From: Clostridiales bacterium
GTDB lineage: Bacteria > Bacillota > Clostridia > Oscillospirales > Acutalibacteraceae
Reading direction: 5' to 3'
Assembly: GCA_012840445.1 (NCBI GenBank)
Contig: DULI01000002.1
Location: 18,631-82,630, forward strand
Length of the DNA stretch: 64,000 nucleotides
Below are positions 28,640 through 36,639 of the stretch, one piece after another. Position 1 is the stretch's first letter; each line of letters starts with the position of its first letter. Both the position numbers and the translations under genes were made by a program. The notes under the pieces were generated by a model that made no database searches, was not told the DNA's origin, and was given only the letters and a program-made list of their open reading frames with translations.

Positions 28640-29662
28640 ATGGCACGTGTTGTTACATTTGGAGAAATAATGTTAAGATTGGCGCCCGAAGGGTATTTAA
28701 GGTTTATCCAGGCGGACAAATTTTGCGCCACTTTTGGCGGAGGGGAAGCCAATGTTGCGGTATCCCTTGCAAATTTTGGCTTTGACGCGGCTTTTGTCAC
28801 CAAACTGCCGGACAATCCCATTGGCCAGGCGGCCGTGAACTCTCTCCGACGTTTTGGGGTGGACACAAAAAATATTGTCCGTGGCGGCAAACGTGTAGGC
28901 ATATACTTTCTTGAAAAGGGTGCTTCCCAGCGCCCCTCCAAAGTGGTGTACGACAGAGCGGGCTCTGCAATAGCCGAAGCCACAACCTCGGATTTTAACT
29001 GGGAGGAAATTTTAAAAGGCGCCGACTGGTTTCACTTTACTGGCATTACCCCTGCTTTGGGCCAGAATGTGGCCGATATCTGCCTTGAGGCCTGTAAGGC
29101 GGCAAAAAATATGGGAATTAAAATCTCATGTGATTTGAACTACCGCAAAAACTTATGGACCAGGCAGGAAGCAAACAGGGTAATGTCCGAGCTTATTAAA
29201 TATGTGGATGTATGCATCGCCAACGAAGAAGATGCCTACGATGTCTTCGGCATCAAGGCCGAAAATACCGATGTGACAAAGGGCAAACTCAATCACGATG
29301 GCTACAGGGATGTGGCAAGACAGATAGCCGAGCGTTTCGGGTGCTCCCATGTGGCAATTACGCTTAGGGGTTCAATTTCCGCCAGTGACAACAACTGGTC
29401 GGCAATGCTGTACGATGGAAAGGATTGCTATTTTGCAAGGAGCTACGCGGTTCACATCGTAGACCGCGTGGGTGGCGGCGACAGTTTTGGTGCAGGACTT
29501 ATCTACTCGCTGCTTTCAAACTACTCGCCCGCTGAGGCAATTGAATTTGCAACCGCAGCTTCCTGCCTTAAACATTCCATAGAGGGCGACTTTAACCTTG
29601 TATCCGTCAGTGAGGTTAAGGCCCTTGCAGGGGGCGACGGTTCAGGACGAGTACAGAGGTAA
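28640..29662 (+). CDS. kdgK: 2-keto-3-deoxygluconate kinase (PfkB family)
   Basis: 340 residues. It phosphorylates KDG from hexuronate breakdown to KDPG, the substrate of the preceding gene. PfkB signatures: GGGEANVAVSLANFG near residue 35, and the C-terminal DRVGGGDSFGAGL with the catalytic aspartate. The start ATG follows AAAGGGG. The gene ends before a strong terminator shared with the diguanylate cyclase gene. Confidence 0.93.
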   Translation: MARVVTFGEIMLRLAPEGYLRFIQADKFCATFGGGEANVAVSLANFGFDAAFVTKLPDNPIGQAAVNSLRRFGVDTKNIVRGGKRVGIYFLEKGASQRPSKVVYDRAGSAIAEATTSDFNWEEILKGADWFHFTGITPALGQNVADICLEACKAAKNMGIKISCDLNYRKNLWTRQEANRVMSELIKYVDVCIANEEDAYDVFGIKAENTDVTKGKLNHDGYRDVARQIAERFGCSHVAITLRGSISASDNNWSAMLYDGKDCYFARSYAVHIVDRVGGGDSFGAGLIYSLLSNYSPAEAIEFATAASCLKHSIEGDFNLVSVSEVKALAGGDGSGRVQR

Positions 29663-29672
29663 AATATAAATT

Positions 29673-29707
29673 AAAAAATCCCTTGCCTTTAAAGCAAGGG
29701 ATTTTTT
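29673..29707. terminator. Bidirectional terminator after kdgK
   Basis: A 14-bp perfect stem AAAAAATCCCTTGC / GCAAGGGATTTTTT with a seven-base loop. The right arm runs into the stop of the converging gene at 29706. Confidence 0.85.
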
Positions 29708-31250
29708 ACATAATCCACTTTCGGTTCATGTATTTTTTGACCCCCAAATCAGAGTAAAACATAAACCGGTTCTTGCCCAGCCTTTTTGCCTCATATAAGG
29801 CGGCATCGGCGTTCCTATACAATTCGTCATAGGTCTTTCCGTCAATGTCGCATATAGCAACGCCAATACTGCTGGTAATTTTAATTGGCTTGCCGTTTAC
29901 TTCCATTTCCTTCCTGAAATTGCCACAAAGCAAGTTAACCTTTTCGTATACATATTCAACCGAATGTACATTTTTCATAAACACGACAAGCTCATCACCT
30001 CCAATGCGTCCGATAATATCAGACAACCTGAAATTCTTTCTTAATATTTCTGATATTATTGTAAGTATTCCGTCCCCGTAAAAATGCCCGTATGTATCGT
30101 TAATGCTCTTGAAATTGTCTATATCAATCATTATAAAGGCGTGATTGCCGCCCGAGCGGTCGTTCTGAAGAAAATCGTTAATCAGCCGCTCGGTGGTGAT
30201 TTTGTTATAAAGCTTGGTTAAATGGTCAATCTGGGCTTCCCTTATTAAGCGTTCTTCCCTTATTTTACTTTTGTGGATGTCTTTTACAAGCCCAAACAGA
30301 ATAATATCATTACCTGTATTTCTAGCACGAAGGAAGGTCAGCGACACCCACCTGTACTCACCGTTGTTTGCAATCTTTCTGTATTCGATATTAAGCATAT
30401 TGTCTTCATTGTCTGCAAACAGTCTACGCAGATTATCTGGGCAAACCTTATTTAGAAATAAATCCTTGTCTTCGGGATGGATTAGGTTTTCCGCCAAATT
30501 GCCTACGACAGTGCTGTACTTGTCAACCTTCTTGTCACTTTTAAACCTGAACATATCATCCTTTAACAGGATATACTTGTCACGGTTTAGATCCACCTCA
30601 AATGCCTTTTCATACAAATCTTTCAGGACCGTCTCAAAGCGTCGCTCATTGCAACTAAAAAATATCTGATTTTTATACAGATAAAGGTTTAGCTTTCTTA
30701 AAAAAATGACAAAAGTAGTTAAAAAGAAACAGCCAATCAGCAGTTCGATGCTTTGGGGAAGGGTAGTCTTAAATATAGCGGCAGACTGCGCTATGAAACT
30801 AATTAGCAGTAGCGAAAGAATAATACGGGTTGTGCCAAGGGGCACAAAAGCCAGAATTGCAATATGTAACACAAAGTAAATAAGCGAGTGGCGGTAATCT
30901 ATCGAGCTTATAGACAATCCGGTTCCCAAAGCACAAAATCCCGACCAGAATATTCTTATACATGCCTTGTTTGCGTTTATTCCCCAGGGCGCTTTGTACC
31001 AGTTAGAAATAACGAAGCAAAAGGATACACACCATATTGCCAAAGCTATGCTGAAAAACCATTCATATCGGTTAGTCGGGATTTTTGCAATCATACTTAA
31101 AATCCTACTGGCTAATAAAAAGGCAGTATAAGCAATCGAAAGCAAAAATATCCTTTTTAAGTCAAATTTTACCACCTCAGGTTCAAACCGTATTATGACA
31201 TCTTTGTCATCATTGGGAACACGAAAATAATCCTTTATTATTTCTTTCAT
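29706..31250 (-). CDS. Membrane-bound diguanylate cyclase (GGDEF)
   Basis: About 514 residues: seven or eight membrane helices (about 28-200), a PAS-like region (about 215-335) and a C-terminal GGDEF domain. The active-site loop reads GGDEL (residues 417-421 from the chosen start), with RIGGDEL context and an intact upstream IDIDNFKSIND metal-binding motif. It is therefore probably an active c-di-GMP synthase despite the F-to-L change. ATG at 31250 has GGAAGG eight bases upstream; the in-frame GTG and ATG further out lie inside or against the binding site. It follows the EAL gene by 24 bases, so both enzymes of c-di-GMP turnover share one transcript. Confidence 0.88.
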   Translation of the reverse strand: MKEIIKDYFRVPNDDKDVIIRFEPEVVKFDLKRIFLLSIAYTAFLLASRILSMIAKIPTNRYEWFFSIALAIWCVSFCFVISNWYKAPWGINANKACIRIFWSGFCALGTGLSISSIDYRHSLIYFVLHIAILAFVPLGTTRIILSLLLISFIAQSAAIFKTTLPQSIELLIGCFFLTTFVIFLRKLNLYLYKNQIFFSCNERRFETVLKDLYEKAFEVDLNRDKYILLKDDMFRFKSDKKVDKYSTVVGNLAENLIHPEDKDLFLNKVCPDNLRRLFADNEDNMLNIEYRKIANNGEYRWVSLTFLRARNTGNDIILFGLVKDIHKSKIREERLIREAQIDHLTKLYNKITTERLINDFLQNDRSGGNHAFIMIDIDNFKSINDTYGHFYGDGILTIISEILRKNFRLSDIIGRIGGDELVVFMKNVHSVEYVYEKVNLLCGNFRKEMEVNGKPIKITSSIGVAICDIDGKTYDELYRNADAALYEAKRLGKNRFMFYSDLGVKKYMNRKWIM

Positions 31251-31274
31251 TCCAAACATACCTTCCACCCAAAA

Positions 31275-33395
31275 TCAGCAACAGAATTGTGCTAATTTTT
31301 CTCCCCATAATAATTGTTCAAAATCTTCAACCGGCAGAGGTTTGGAATATACAAACCCCTGTACCATATCACATCCTATTAAATTCAAGAAATTCAGCTG
31401 CTCTTTGGTTTCCACGCCCTCGGCAACCGTCTTCATGGTAAGTTCTTTTGCCATGGTTATAACGCTTTTGATAACCGCCTTGTCTCTATCCCCATTTATG
31501 CCTTTTCTGAAAAACAGGCCGTCCAGCTTTAGCACATCAACGGGCAGGTCTTTTATCATATTTAGCGACGAATAGCCTGAACCAAAGTCGTCTATGGAAC
31601 ATATAAAACCATGGGTTTTTAGCTCCTCTAACACTTTTGTCAAAATCTCCGGGTTTTCAAAGAATATGCTTTCGGTAAACTCAAGTTCTATATATTCATC
31701 GGGTATTTGGTATCTTTCCTTGATTTCCGAATACTTAGGCACGAAATCTGTCTCATAAAACTGAATTGGAGAAACATTGACCGAAATTGGTATTATTTCA
31801 TACCCTTTATCAATCCAGTTCCTTAACACTTCACATACCTTTTCGAATACATATGTATCAAGCCGAATAATAAACCGGTTTTTTTCAAAAATCGATATGA
31901 ACTCTTTGGGGGACAACAGTCCCTTTTCGGGACTCTGCCACCTTACCAGCGCTTCCGCGCTCACAATTTTATTGCTGCGGATTTCATATTTGGGCTGCAA
32001 ATGAACAATAAATTCCCCATCTTGCAGTGCACTTTCCATCTGGTTTTCGATTTCCTTCTCGCGCAATATCGCTTCCCGTAGTTCGTTACTGTAATATGCA
32101 TACAGGATGTTACTGTGTTTTATCGATTTCTGGGCTATGTTGGCACGATCAATCATTGCGGTAATATTCATATTTTCAGTATTTTCGGAACAGAAAATCC
32201 CTGCATACACCTTGAATTTATAGTTGTGTTCATTTAACTCGGAAAATGCCGTGATGCGGTTCAGCAGCAGTACGATAAACTCGGCAACCTCGCTTTTTTT
32301 ACTGTAAGGGAAAAGGGCTACAAACTTGTCCGCATTTATCCTTGAAAATATCCCGTTCTTTTCAAGCAGGGAAACCAGGGTGTCGGCAATATGGCATAGC
32401 AGCCGGTCGCCTGTTTCATATCCAAACACGTCATTTATATATTTAAAATTGGCAATATCAAAATAAACAGCCGCAAATTTTTTGTTTTGGGCAATTGATA
32501 ACAATTTATTTGCATCAATAACAAACTTGGTGTAGTTTCTTTGACCGGTTAAAAGGTCGTTGTATGCAAGTTTTTCCACCTGTTTTAAATAGGACTTCTG
32601 GCTGTTATTAATATCCAGGCTAATGCCCATGAAAATTATCAGCAAAAAAGCGCAAAAGCCTATTTGATTGGCAATTATTAAGCTTGTATCCTTCATTGCC
32701 GCAGTTACCGGTACTACCGACGCAAAATACCAGTCATTAATACCAAGGGGTGTAAAGCTTAAAATGTATTTCTCGCCCGAATTTTTAAATGTCAATGTGC
32801 CGGATTGTTTGCTTTTTATCGATTCGGTTAAAAGCTTAATCTTATCAATATTATTATCACTTACAGTGAATAAAAGGTAAATATTATCGACCCTAATGCC
32901 GTCATGACCCGGCTTTAAAACCATGTTGCCTTTTGAATCAATAATACAGCCGTACTCAAAATATGTGCCTCTTGACAATACGCCCGTTATATTGTCCTTG
33001 CAGCATGTGCTGATTATAGCACCTGAAATCTCCGAGCCTGATTTTATCGGGACATGCAGCAAAATATTGTCATTTTCCCAGGACAGCTGCACCGAACCGG
33101 ATATTCCTGCGTTGCCAAGCACCTCTTTTAACTGCCAGGTATCGGTAAGACTTACCTGTTGCCCGGAATTTGTAATTCCTTTTCCTTTTAGGTCTACTAC
33201 CGCGATATATTCAAAACCATAGTCTAAGGCAAATTCCGAAATCAGTTTCAGGCTTTCAGCATTATTTGATATATCAGATGCATCCATTTTTTTAGATAGT
33301 TCTGTCAGCAGCGATATATCCCGCTGGCATGTTTCCTTGATGGCGGTACCCAAAAGATATGTATAACTAGCTATGTCTTTAACATTTTTCTCCAT
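31275..33395 (-). CDS. c-di-GMP phosphodiesterase with sensor and degenerate GGDEF; N-terminal anchor out of frame
   Basis: 706 residues in this frame. A Cache-type extracellular sensor (about 10-235) is followed by one membrane helix (about 240-262), a GGDEF domain whose signature has decayed to NADKF, and a full EAL domain (E481 in SAEALVRW; DDFGSGYSSL intact). The protein should break down c-di-GMP, not make it. Cache sensors need a membrane helix on both sides; the first is missing here. The Met at 33395 has no ribosome binding site, and an in-frame TAA lies two codons upstream. The missing helix is encoded just upstream in another frame (33396-33499), so the gene appears frameshifted. 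Confidence 0.85.
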   Translation of the reverse strand: MEKNVKDIASYTYLLGTAIKETCQRDISLLTELSKKMDASDISNNAESLKLISEFALDYGFEYIAVVDLKGKGITNSGQQVSLTDTWQLKEVLGNAGISGSVQLSWENDNILLHVPIKSGSEISGAIISTCCKDNITGVLSRGTYFEYGCIIDSKGNMVLKPGHDGIRVDNIYLLFTVSDNNIDKIKLLTESIKSKQSGTLTFKNSGEKYILSFTPLGINDWYFASVVPVTAAMKDTSLIIANQIGFCAFLLIIFMGISLDINNSQKSYLKQVEKLAYNDLLTGQRNYTKFVIDANKLLSIAQNKKFAAVYFDIANFKYINDVFGYETGDRLLCHIADTLVSLLEKNGIFSRINADKFVALFPYSKKSEVAEFIVLLLNRITAFSELNEHNYKFKVYAGIFCSENTENMNITAMIDRANIAQKSIKHSNILYAYYSNELREAILREKEIENQMESALQDGEFIVHLQPKYEIRSNKIVSAEALVRWQSPEKGLLSPKEFISIFEKNRFIIRLDTYVFEKVCEVLRNWIDKGYEIIPISVNVSPIQFYETDFVPKYSEIKERYQIPDEYIELEFTESIFFENPEILTKVLEELKTHGFICSIDDFGSGYSSLNMIKDLPVDVLKLDGLFFRKGINGDRDKAVIKSVITMAKELTMKTVAEGVETKEQLNFLNLIGCDMVQGFVYSKPLPVEDFEQLLWGEKLAQFCC

Positions 33396-33499
33396 ATAAT
33401 ATTATTGACGGTTAGTATAATATAACCGCAACTTAGAATGATAATTAAGCATAGAAGGGAAATTTTAAACTTTATCTTCCCGGGTTTTAATATACCCAT
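33396..33499 (-). pseudogene. Out-of-frame 5' end of the EAL sensor gene
   Basis: ATG at 33499 is preceded by AAAGGAGAG at ideal spacing and opens MGILKPGKIKFK followed by the hydrophobic stretch ISLLCLIIILSCGYIILTV, a classic basic-then-hydrophobic membrane anchor. The frame meets the downstream sensor frame with an offset of one base (adding one base near 33396-33400 joins them as ...VNNI-MEKNVKD...). In its own frame it stops soon after. This is the lost start and anchor of the downstream gene, or one base was missed in sequencing. Confidence 0.75.
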
Positions 33500-33723
33500 A
33501 AACACTCTCCTTTATGGAGGCGGAATTGGTAAACTAAAACTCTATGTATTAATTTGTAAATATTATATCATAATATTTGTAAAGTTACCATAATTTTTAT
33601 ATGTATTTTGTTTTTTTTATTTATTTTAACATATAAAATATCATATTTAATGTGATATAATTGATTCAATTCATATTTCCGATAAAAATTTATGGCGGTA
33701 TATGTAAAGCGGGGAGAGATTTT

Positions 33724-34125
33724 ATGTCCTATATCAAAGAATTCAAAATCAAAACCGACGAAGAAGGCGCATATGACATCACCAAACTGGTATCCTCGGC
33801 AATTGAAGAAAGCGGTGTTTTGGAGGGGGTGGCAATTGTTTTTTGCCCCCATACCACTGCGTCGATTACCATTACCGAAAATGCCGACCCCAATGTAACC
33901 GCTGATATGCTTTTGGGAATTAAAAAGGCATTCCCCGACCGTCCGGAATACAAGCATTTTGAAGGCAATTCCTTTGCCCACATAAAATCAAGCGTTGTGG
34001 GCGTTAACCTGCAGCTTATTGTCACCGGAGGCTGGCCACTGCTTGGCCCGTTCCAGGCAATTTACTTTTTGGAATTCGACGGCCCGCGCGAAAGGCGTTT
34101 TATAATTAAAGTATTCGAGTGTTAG
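33724..34125 (+). CDS. yjbQ: YjbQ family protein (UPF0047)
   Basis: 133 residues, a small one-domain protein. The family hallmark HTTASITITENADPNV is present, with the C-terminal GPREREF-like block (GPRERRFIIKVFE). YjbQ in E. coli has weak thiamine-phosphate synthase activity; the true role is unsettled. The start ATG at 33724 follows GCGGGGAGAG; the upstream in-frame extension to 33661 lacks a binding site. It is a single gene, convergent with folK across a terminator. Confidence 0.9.
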   Translation: MSYIKEFKIKTDEEGAYDITKLVSSAIEESGVLEGVAIVFCPHTTASITITENADPNVTADMLLGIKKAFPDRPEYKHFEGNSFAHIKSSVVGVNLQLIVTGGWPLLGPFQAIYFLEFDGPRERRFIIKVFEC

Positions 34126-34258
34126 GAGCTGATTCCCTTACCGATTTCTGAATTTGCATGGGAAATACCTCTGGAGAAACATCCTGTTTCCCCGGGGTTA
34201 TTGCAATAATACTAAAGAAAACTATCTATCCATTAGAACCCGTTTTTCTATAAACAAT

Positions 34259-34284
34259 AAAGGCAGCTTATTGGCTGCCTTTTC
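34259..34284. terminator. Terminator between yjbQ and folK
   Basis: A 9-bp perfect stem AAAGGCAGC / GCTGCCTTT with a six-base loop, followed by T residues. It lies just before the folK stop (34285) and serves both strands. Confidence 0.8.
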
Positions 34285-34761
34285 TTATAAAATCTCAATT
34301 TCTCCGACAGGTATTATATCATTTGTATCCAGGTTTTCTAAAGCCGTGCGGTACTCCTCGCTGTCAAAAATTTCGCAAAGCGGCTTCAGCACAAAGGCGC
34401 GCTCTTTCATCCTCGGGTGGGGTAGGATTAAAAAGTCAGTACAACAGGTATAGCCTTCGTATAAAAGCAAATCCAGATCTATTATCCTTGGCCCGTTTTT
34501 TATTGTCCTTACCCTTCCCATGCCGCTTTCTATGCCAAGGCAAACGCCAAACAATGCCTCCGGGGATAGCCTGGTTACAACCTTTACCACGGCATTATAA
34601 AAGTCCGATTGATAAATATATCCCACCGGTTTGGTTTGATATATGGGAGAAGCCGCCACCACTTTAATGCCCGGGACCGACCCTAACGCCGCTACTGCTG
34701 TTTTTAAATTTTTCTCCCTGTCTTCTATATTGCTGCCAAGCGCAATAAAGGCGTATTTCAT
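34285..34761 (-). CDS. folK: 6-hydroxymethyl-dihydropterin pyrophosphokinase
   Basis: 158 residues. It transfers pyrophosphate from ATP to 6-hydroxymethyl-dihydropterin in folate synthesis. Conserved blocks: IALGSNIEDRE at the start, SDFYNAVVKV, and the catalytic NGPRIIDLDLLLYEG and LPHPRMKERAFVL. ATG at 34761 has GGGAGAG upstream; the frame runs further up but into folB. It is the last gene of the folE-folP-folB-folK operon, overlapping folB by four bases. Confidence 0.94.
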   Translation of the reverse strand: MKYAFIALGSNIEDREKNLKTAVAALGSVPGIKVVAASPIYQTKPVGYIYQSDFYNAVVKVVTRLSPEALFGVCLGIESGMGRVRTIKNGPRIIDLDLLLYEGYTCCTDFLILPHPRMKERAFVLKPLCEIFDSEEYRTALENLDTNDIIPVGEIEIL

Positions 34762-35123
34762 CGGTTTCTCTCCCTTGTGATTTCGACCGCCACATAATCG
34801 AACTTGCAATCCAGGGGAGCCTGCGGCTTCTTAAGTCTCAGTTTTATTTTCTGCACTTTTGGGAATTGGTCAAAAACCGCTTTGGCAGCCACTTCGGCCG
34901 CCCGCTCGATTAAATTATACCTTTCACCTGTCAGCGCTAAAGTCAAACATTCACGAACCGCCGCGTAGTTTATGGTATCCTCCAGTCTGTCGCTTGACGC
35001 GGCTTTTGAAAAATCTGCATAAAGCGTTAGGTCAACCAAAAATGGTTGACCGTTTTGCTTTTCATCTGCATAAACGCCGTGATAGGCAAAAACCTCAAGC
35101 CCTTTAATAATAATTTTGTCCAT
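34758..35123 (-). CDS. folB: Dihydroneopterin aldolase
   Basis: 121 residues. It cleaves dihydroneopterin to 6-hydroxymethyl-dihydropterin and glycolaldehyde. The N-terminus DKIIIKGLEVFAYHGVY is the family signature, and NLIERAAEVAA with the catalytic-region Glu is present, as is a C-terminal VAVEITRER. The start at 35123, four bases past the folP stop, has GAAGGG upstream and is preferred over the ATG at 35138. Confidence 0.94.
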   Translation of the reverse strand: MDKIIIKGLEVFAYHGVYADEKQNGQPFLVDLTLYADFSKAASSDRLEDTINYAAVRECLTLALTGERYNLIERAAEVAAKAVFDQFPKVQKIKLRLKKPQAPLDCKFDYVAVEITRERNR

Positions 35124-35127
35124 AGCA

Positions 35128-35952
35128 TTACCCTTCAATATCCGAAAACCTTATAGCATCGGCTACGCGCGCCGCCTGAACGCCGCCAAACCCGTCGTGG
35201 GCCCTGATGATATCGGCGCCTCCAAGTATTCCGATGGTATGCGCCGCAACCGTCCCGCTGTCGCACTGGTTAAACTCGCAGTTGCCGGCAGGGATTTTAA
35301 TGCACCTTTTTCTTGAAGCGGCAAGCAAATAGGCAAAGCCTTCAACCTTGACACTGGCGGTATTCAAAATCAATTGGTGGTTTTGCCGCACATCCTTTCC
35401 AAACCCAATGCCCGGGTCAAGGCATATGCACTCACTACCGATACCAAGCTCTATCGCCAAATGTGCCGCCTCTTTCAGCCAATTGTGAACATAAAGCGGC
35501 GCCCATTGACCTTCGGGAATCCCACCGTTGTGCATAATCACCCATGCGGCATTATACCTTTTTATAACTTCAGCCATATCCGCGCTTACCACACCGCTTA
35601 CATCGTTTATCATCCTGGCGCCATATTCCAAAGCCCTAGCGGCCACCTGCGGATAGAAAGTATCAACAGAAACGGGGATATCAAATCCTTTTAACCTCAC
35701 CAACACCGGCTCTATTCTTTCCCATTCCTCTTCGGGCGGCACTGTCTTGTGCCCCGGCCTTGTTGACTGGCCGCCAACATCTATAATGTCAACGCCTTGC
35801 TGTTTAAGCAATACCGCCCTTTCATAGGCGCTATCGGGGTCAAAATACAGCCCGCCATCCGAAAAGGAGTCGGGCGTCACATTAAGAATACCCATTACAT
35901 ATGTCTTTTTCCCCAGGGGCAATGTAATATCCTTTAATCTTAATACCGGCAT
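35128..35952 (-). CDS. folP: Dihydropteroate synthase
   Basis: 274 residues. A TIM-barrel enzyme that joins hydroxymethyl-dihydropterin pyrophosphate with p-aminobenzoate; target of sulfonamides. Signatures: MGILNVTPDSFSDGG near residue 20, DVGGQSTRPGH, and LDPGIGFGKDVRQN. The length is normal. It sits between folE and folB. Confidence 0.95.
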   Translation of the reverse strand: MPVLRLKDITLPLGKKTYVMGILNVTPDSFSDGGLYFDPDSAYERAVLLKQQGVDIIDVGGQSTRPGHKTVPPEEEWERIEPVLVRLKGFDIPVSVDTFYPQVAARALEYGARMINDVSGVVSADMAEVIKRYNAAWVIMHNGGIPEGQWAPLYVHNWLKEAAHLAIELGIGSECICLDPGIGFGKDVRQNHQLILNTASVKVEGFAYLLAASRKRCIKIPAGNCEFNQCDSGTVAAHTIGILGGADIIRAHDGFGGVQAARVADAIRFSDIEG

Positions 35953-35964
35953 ACAATCCTCCTT

Positions 35965-36525
35965 TTATTTACCAGTCAGAAGTGCCAATACCTCGCTTCG
36001 GCTGCGCAGGTCTGAGCGCATGCGCCCCCTTAATGCCGAGGTTTGGGTTTTGGAACCGGCAGCCCGGATTCCGCGCATGGTCATGCACAGGTGCTCCGCC
36101 TCGATTATCACCGCCACACCCTGGGGTTTTAGCGATTCATATAAAAAATCCGCTATCTGGGAAGTAAGCCTCTCCTGCAACTGGGGCCTGCGGGCGAAAC
36201 TGTCCACAATCCTTGCGAGCTTTGAAAGCCCAATAATCCTTCCGTTTCGCGGTATATAGGCTATATGCGCAACGCCTATGAAAGGCAGCAGGTGATGCTC
36301 GCACATGGAGTACAACGGTATATCCCTAACGGTTACCATTTCTTCATGGTTGGACTGGTCAAACAGCTTTATATGTTCAGCAGGATTGGACTTAAGGCCG
36401 CCGAATATCTCCTCATACATTTCGGCAACCCGCTTAGGCGTCTCCTTAAGCCCCTCCCGGTCGGGGTCTTCGCCAATTGCAATCAATATATCCCTAACTG
36501 CTTTTTGGATTTTTTCTTTATCCAT
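35965..36525 (-). CDS. folE: GTP cyclohydrolase I
   Basis: 186 residues. It makes dihydroneopterin triphosphate from GTP, the first folate step. The zinc ligands are visible in [12 protein letters not shown] (Cys and His) and in the late [10 protein letters not shown] (Cys). The conserved [20 protein letters not shown] block is present. It is the first gene of a four-gene folate operon. No riboswitch-like structure was seen in the 70 bases upstream. Confidence 0.95.
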   Translation of the reverse strand: MDKEKIQKAVRDILIAIGEDPDREGLKETPKRVAEMYEEIFGGLKSNPAEHIKLFDQSNHEEMVTVRDIPLYSMCEHHLLPFIGVAHIAYIPRNGRIIGLSKLARIVDSFARRPQLQERLTSQIADFLYESLKPQGVAVIIEAEHLCMTMRGIRAAGSKTQTSALRGRMRSDLRSRSEVLALLTGK

Positions 36526-36600
36526 AAATTCACACCGTTCTTATTGTTTTCTGATAATTATAACATATTAGTTTAATTAGTATCAAATAAAATTAATATT

Positions 36601-36630
36601 AGCCCCTTAATGCCACAGCATTAAGGGGCT
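36601..36630. terminator. Terminator after clpC
   Basis: A 13-bp perfect stem AGCCCCTTAATGC / GCATTAAGGGGCT with a four-base loop, 10 bases past the clpC stop on the minus strand and before the folate operon. Confidence 0.8.
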
Positions 36631-36639
36631 AAACTGCAG

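Noticed and set aside
33500..33723. Possible c-di-GMP riboswitch before the EAL sensor gene
   Set aside because: No GGAA-type tetraloop/receptor arrangement or conserved core is visible; only AT-rich DNA and the ribosome binding site.
34129..34212. Short frame after yjbQ reading ISEFAWEIPLEKHPVSPGLLQ-like residues
   Set aside because: It looks coding-like but has no ATG/GTG/TTG start after a binding site and is under 30 codons; chance cannot be excluded.
36526..36600. Possible folate riboswitch before folE
   Set aside because: The stretch is short, AT-rich and lacks the conserved paired elements of the THF riboswitch.
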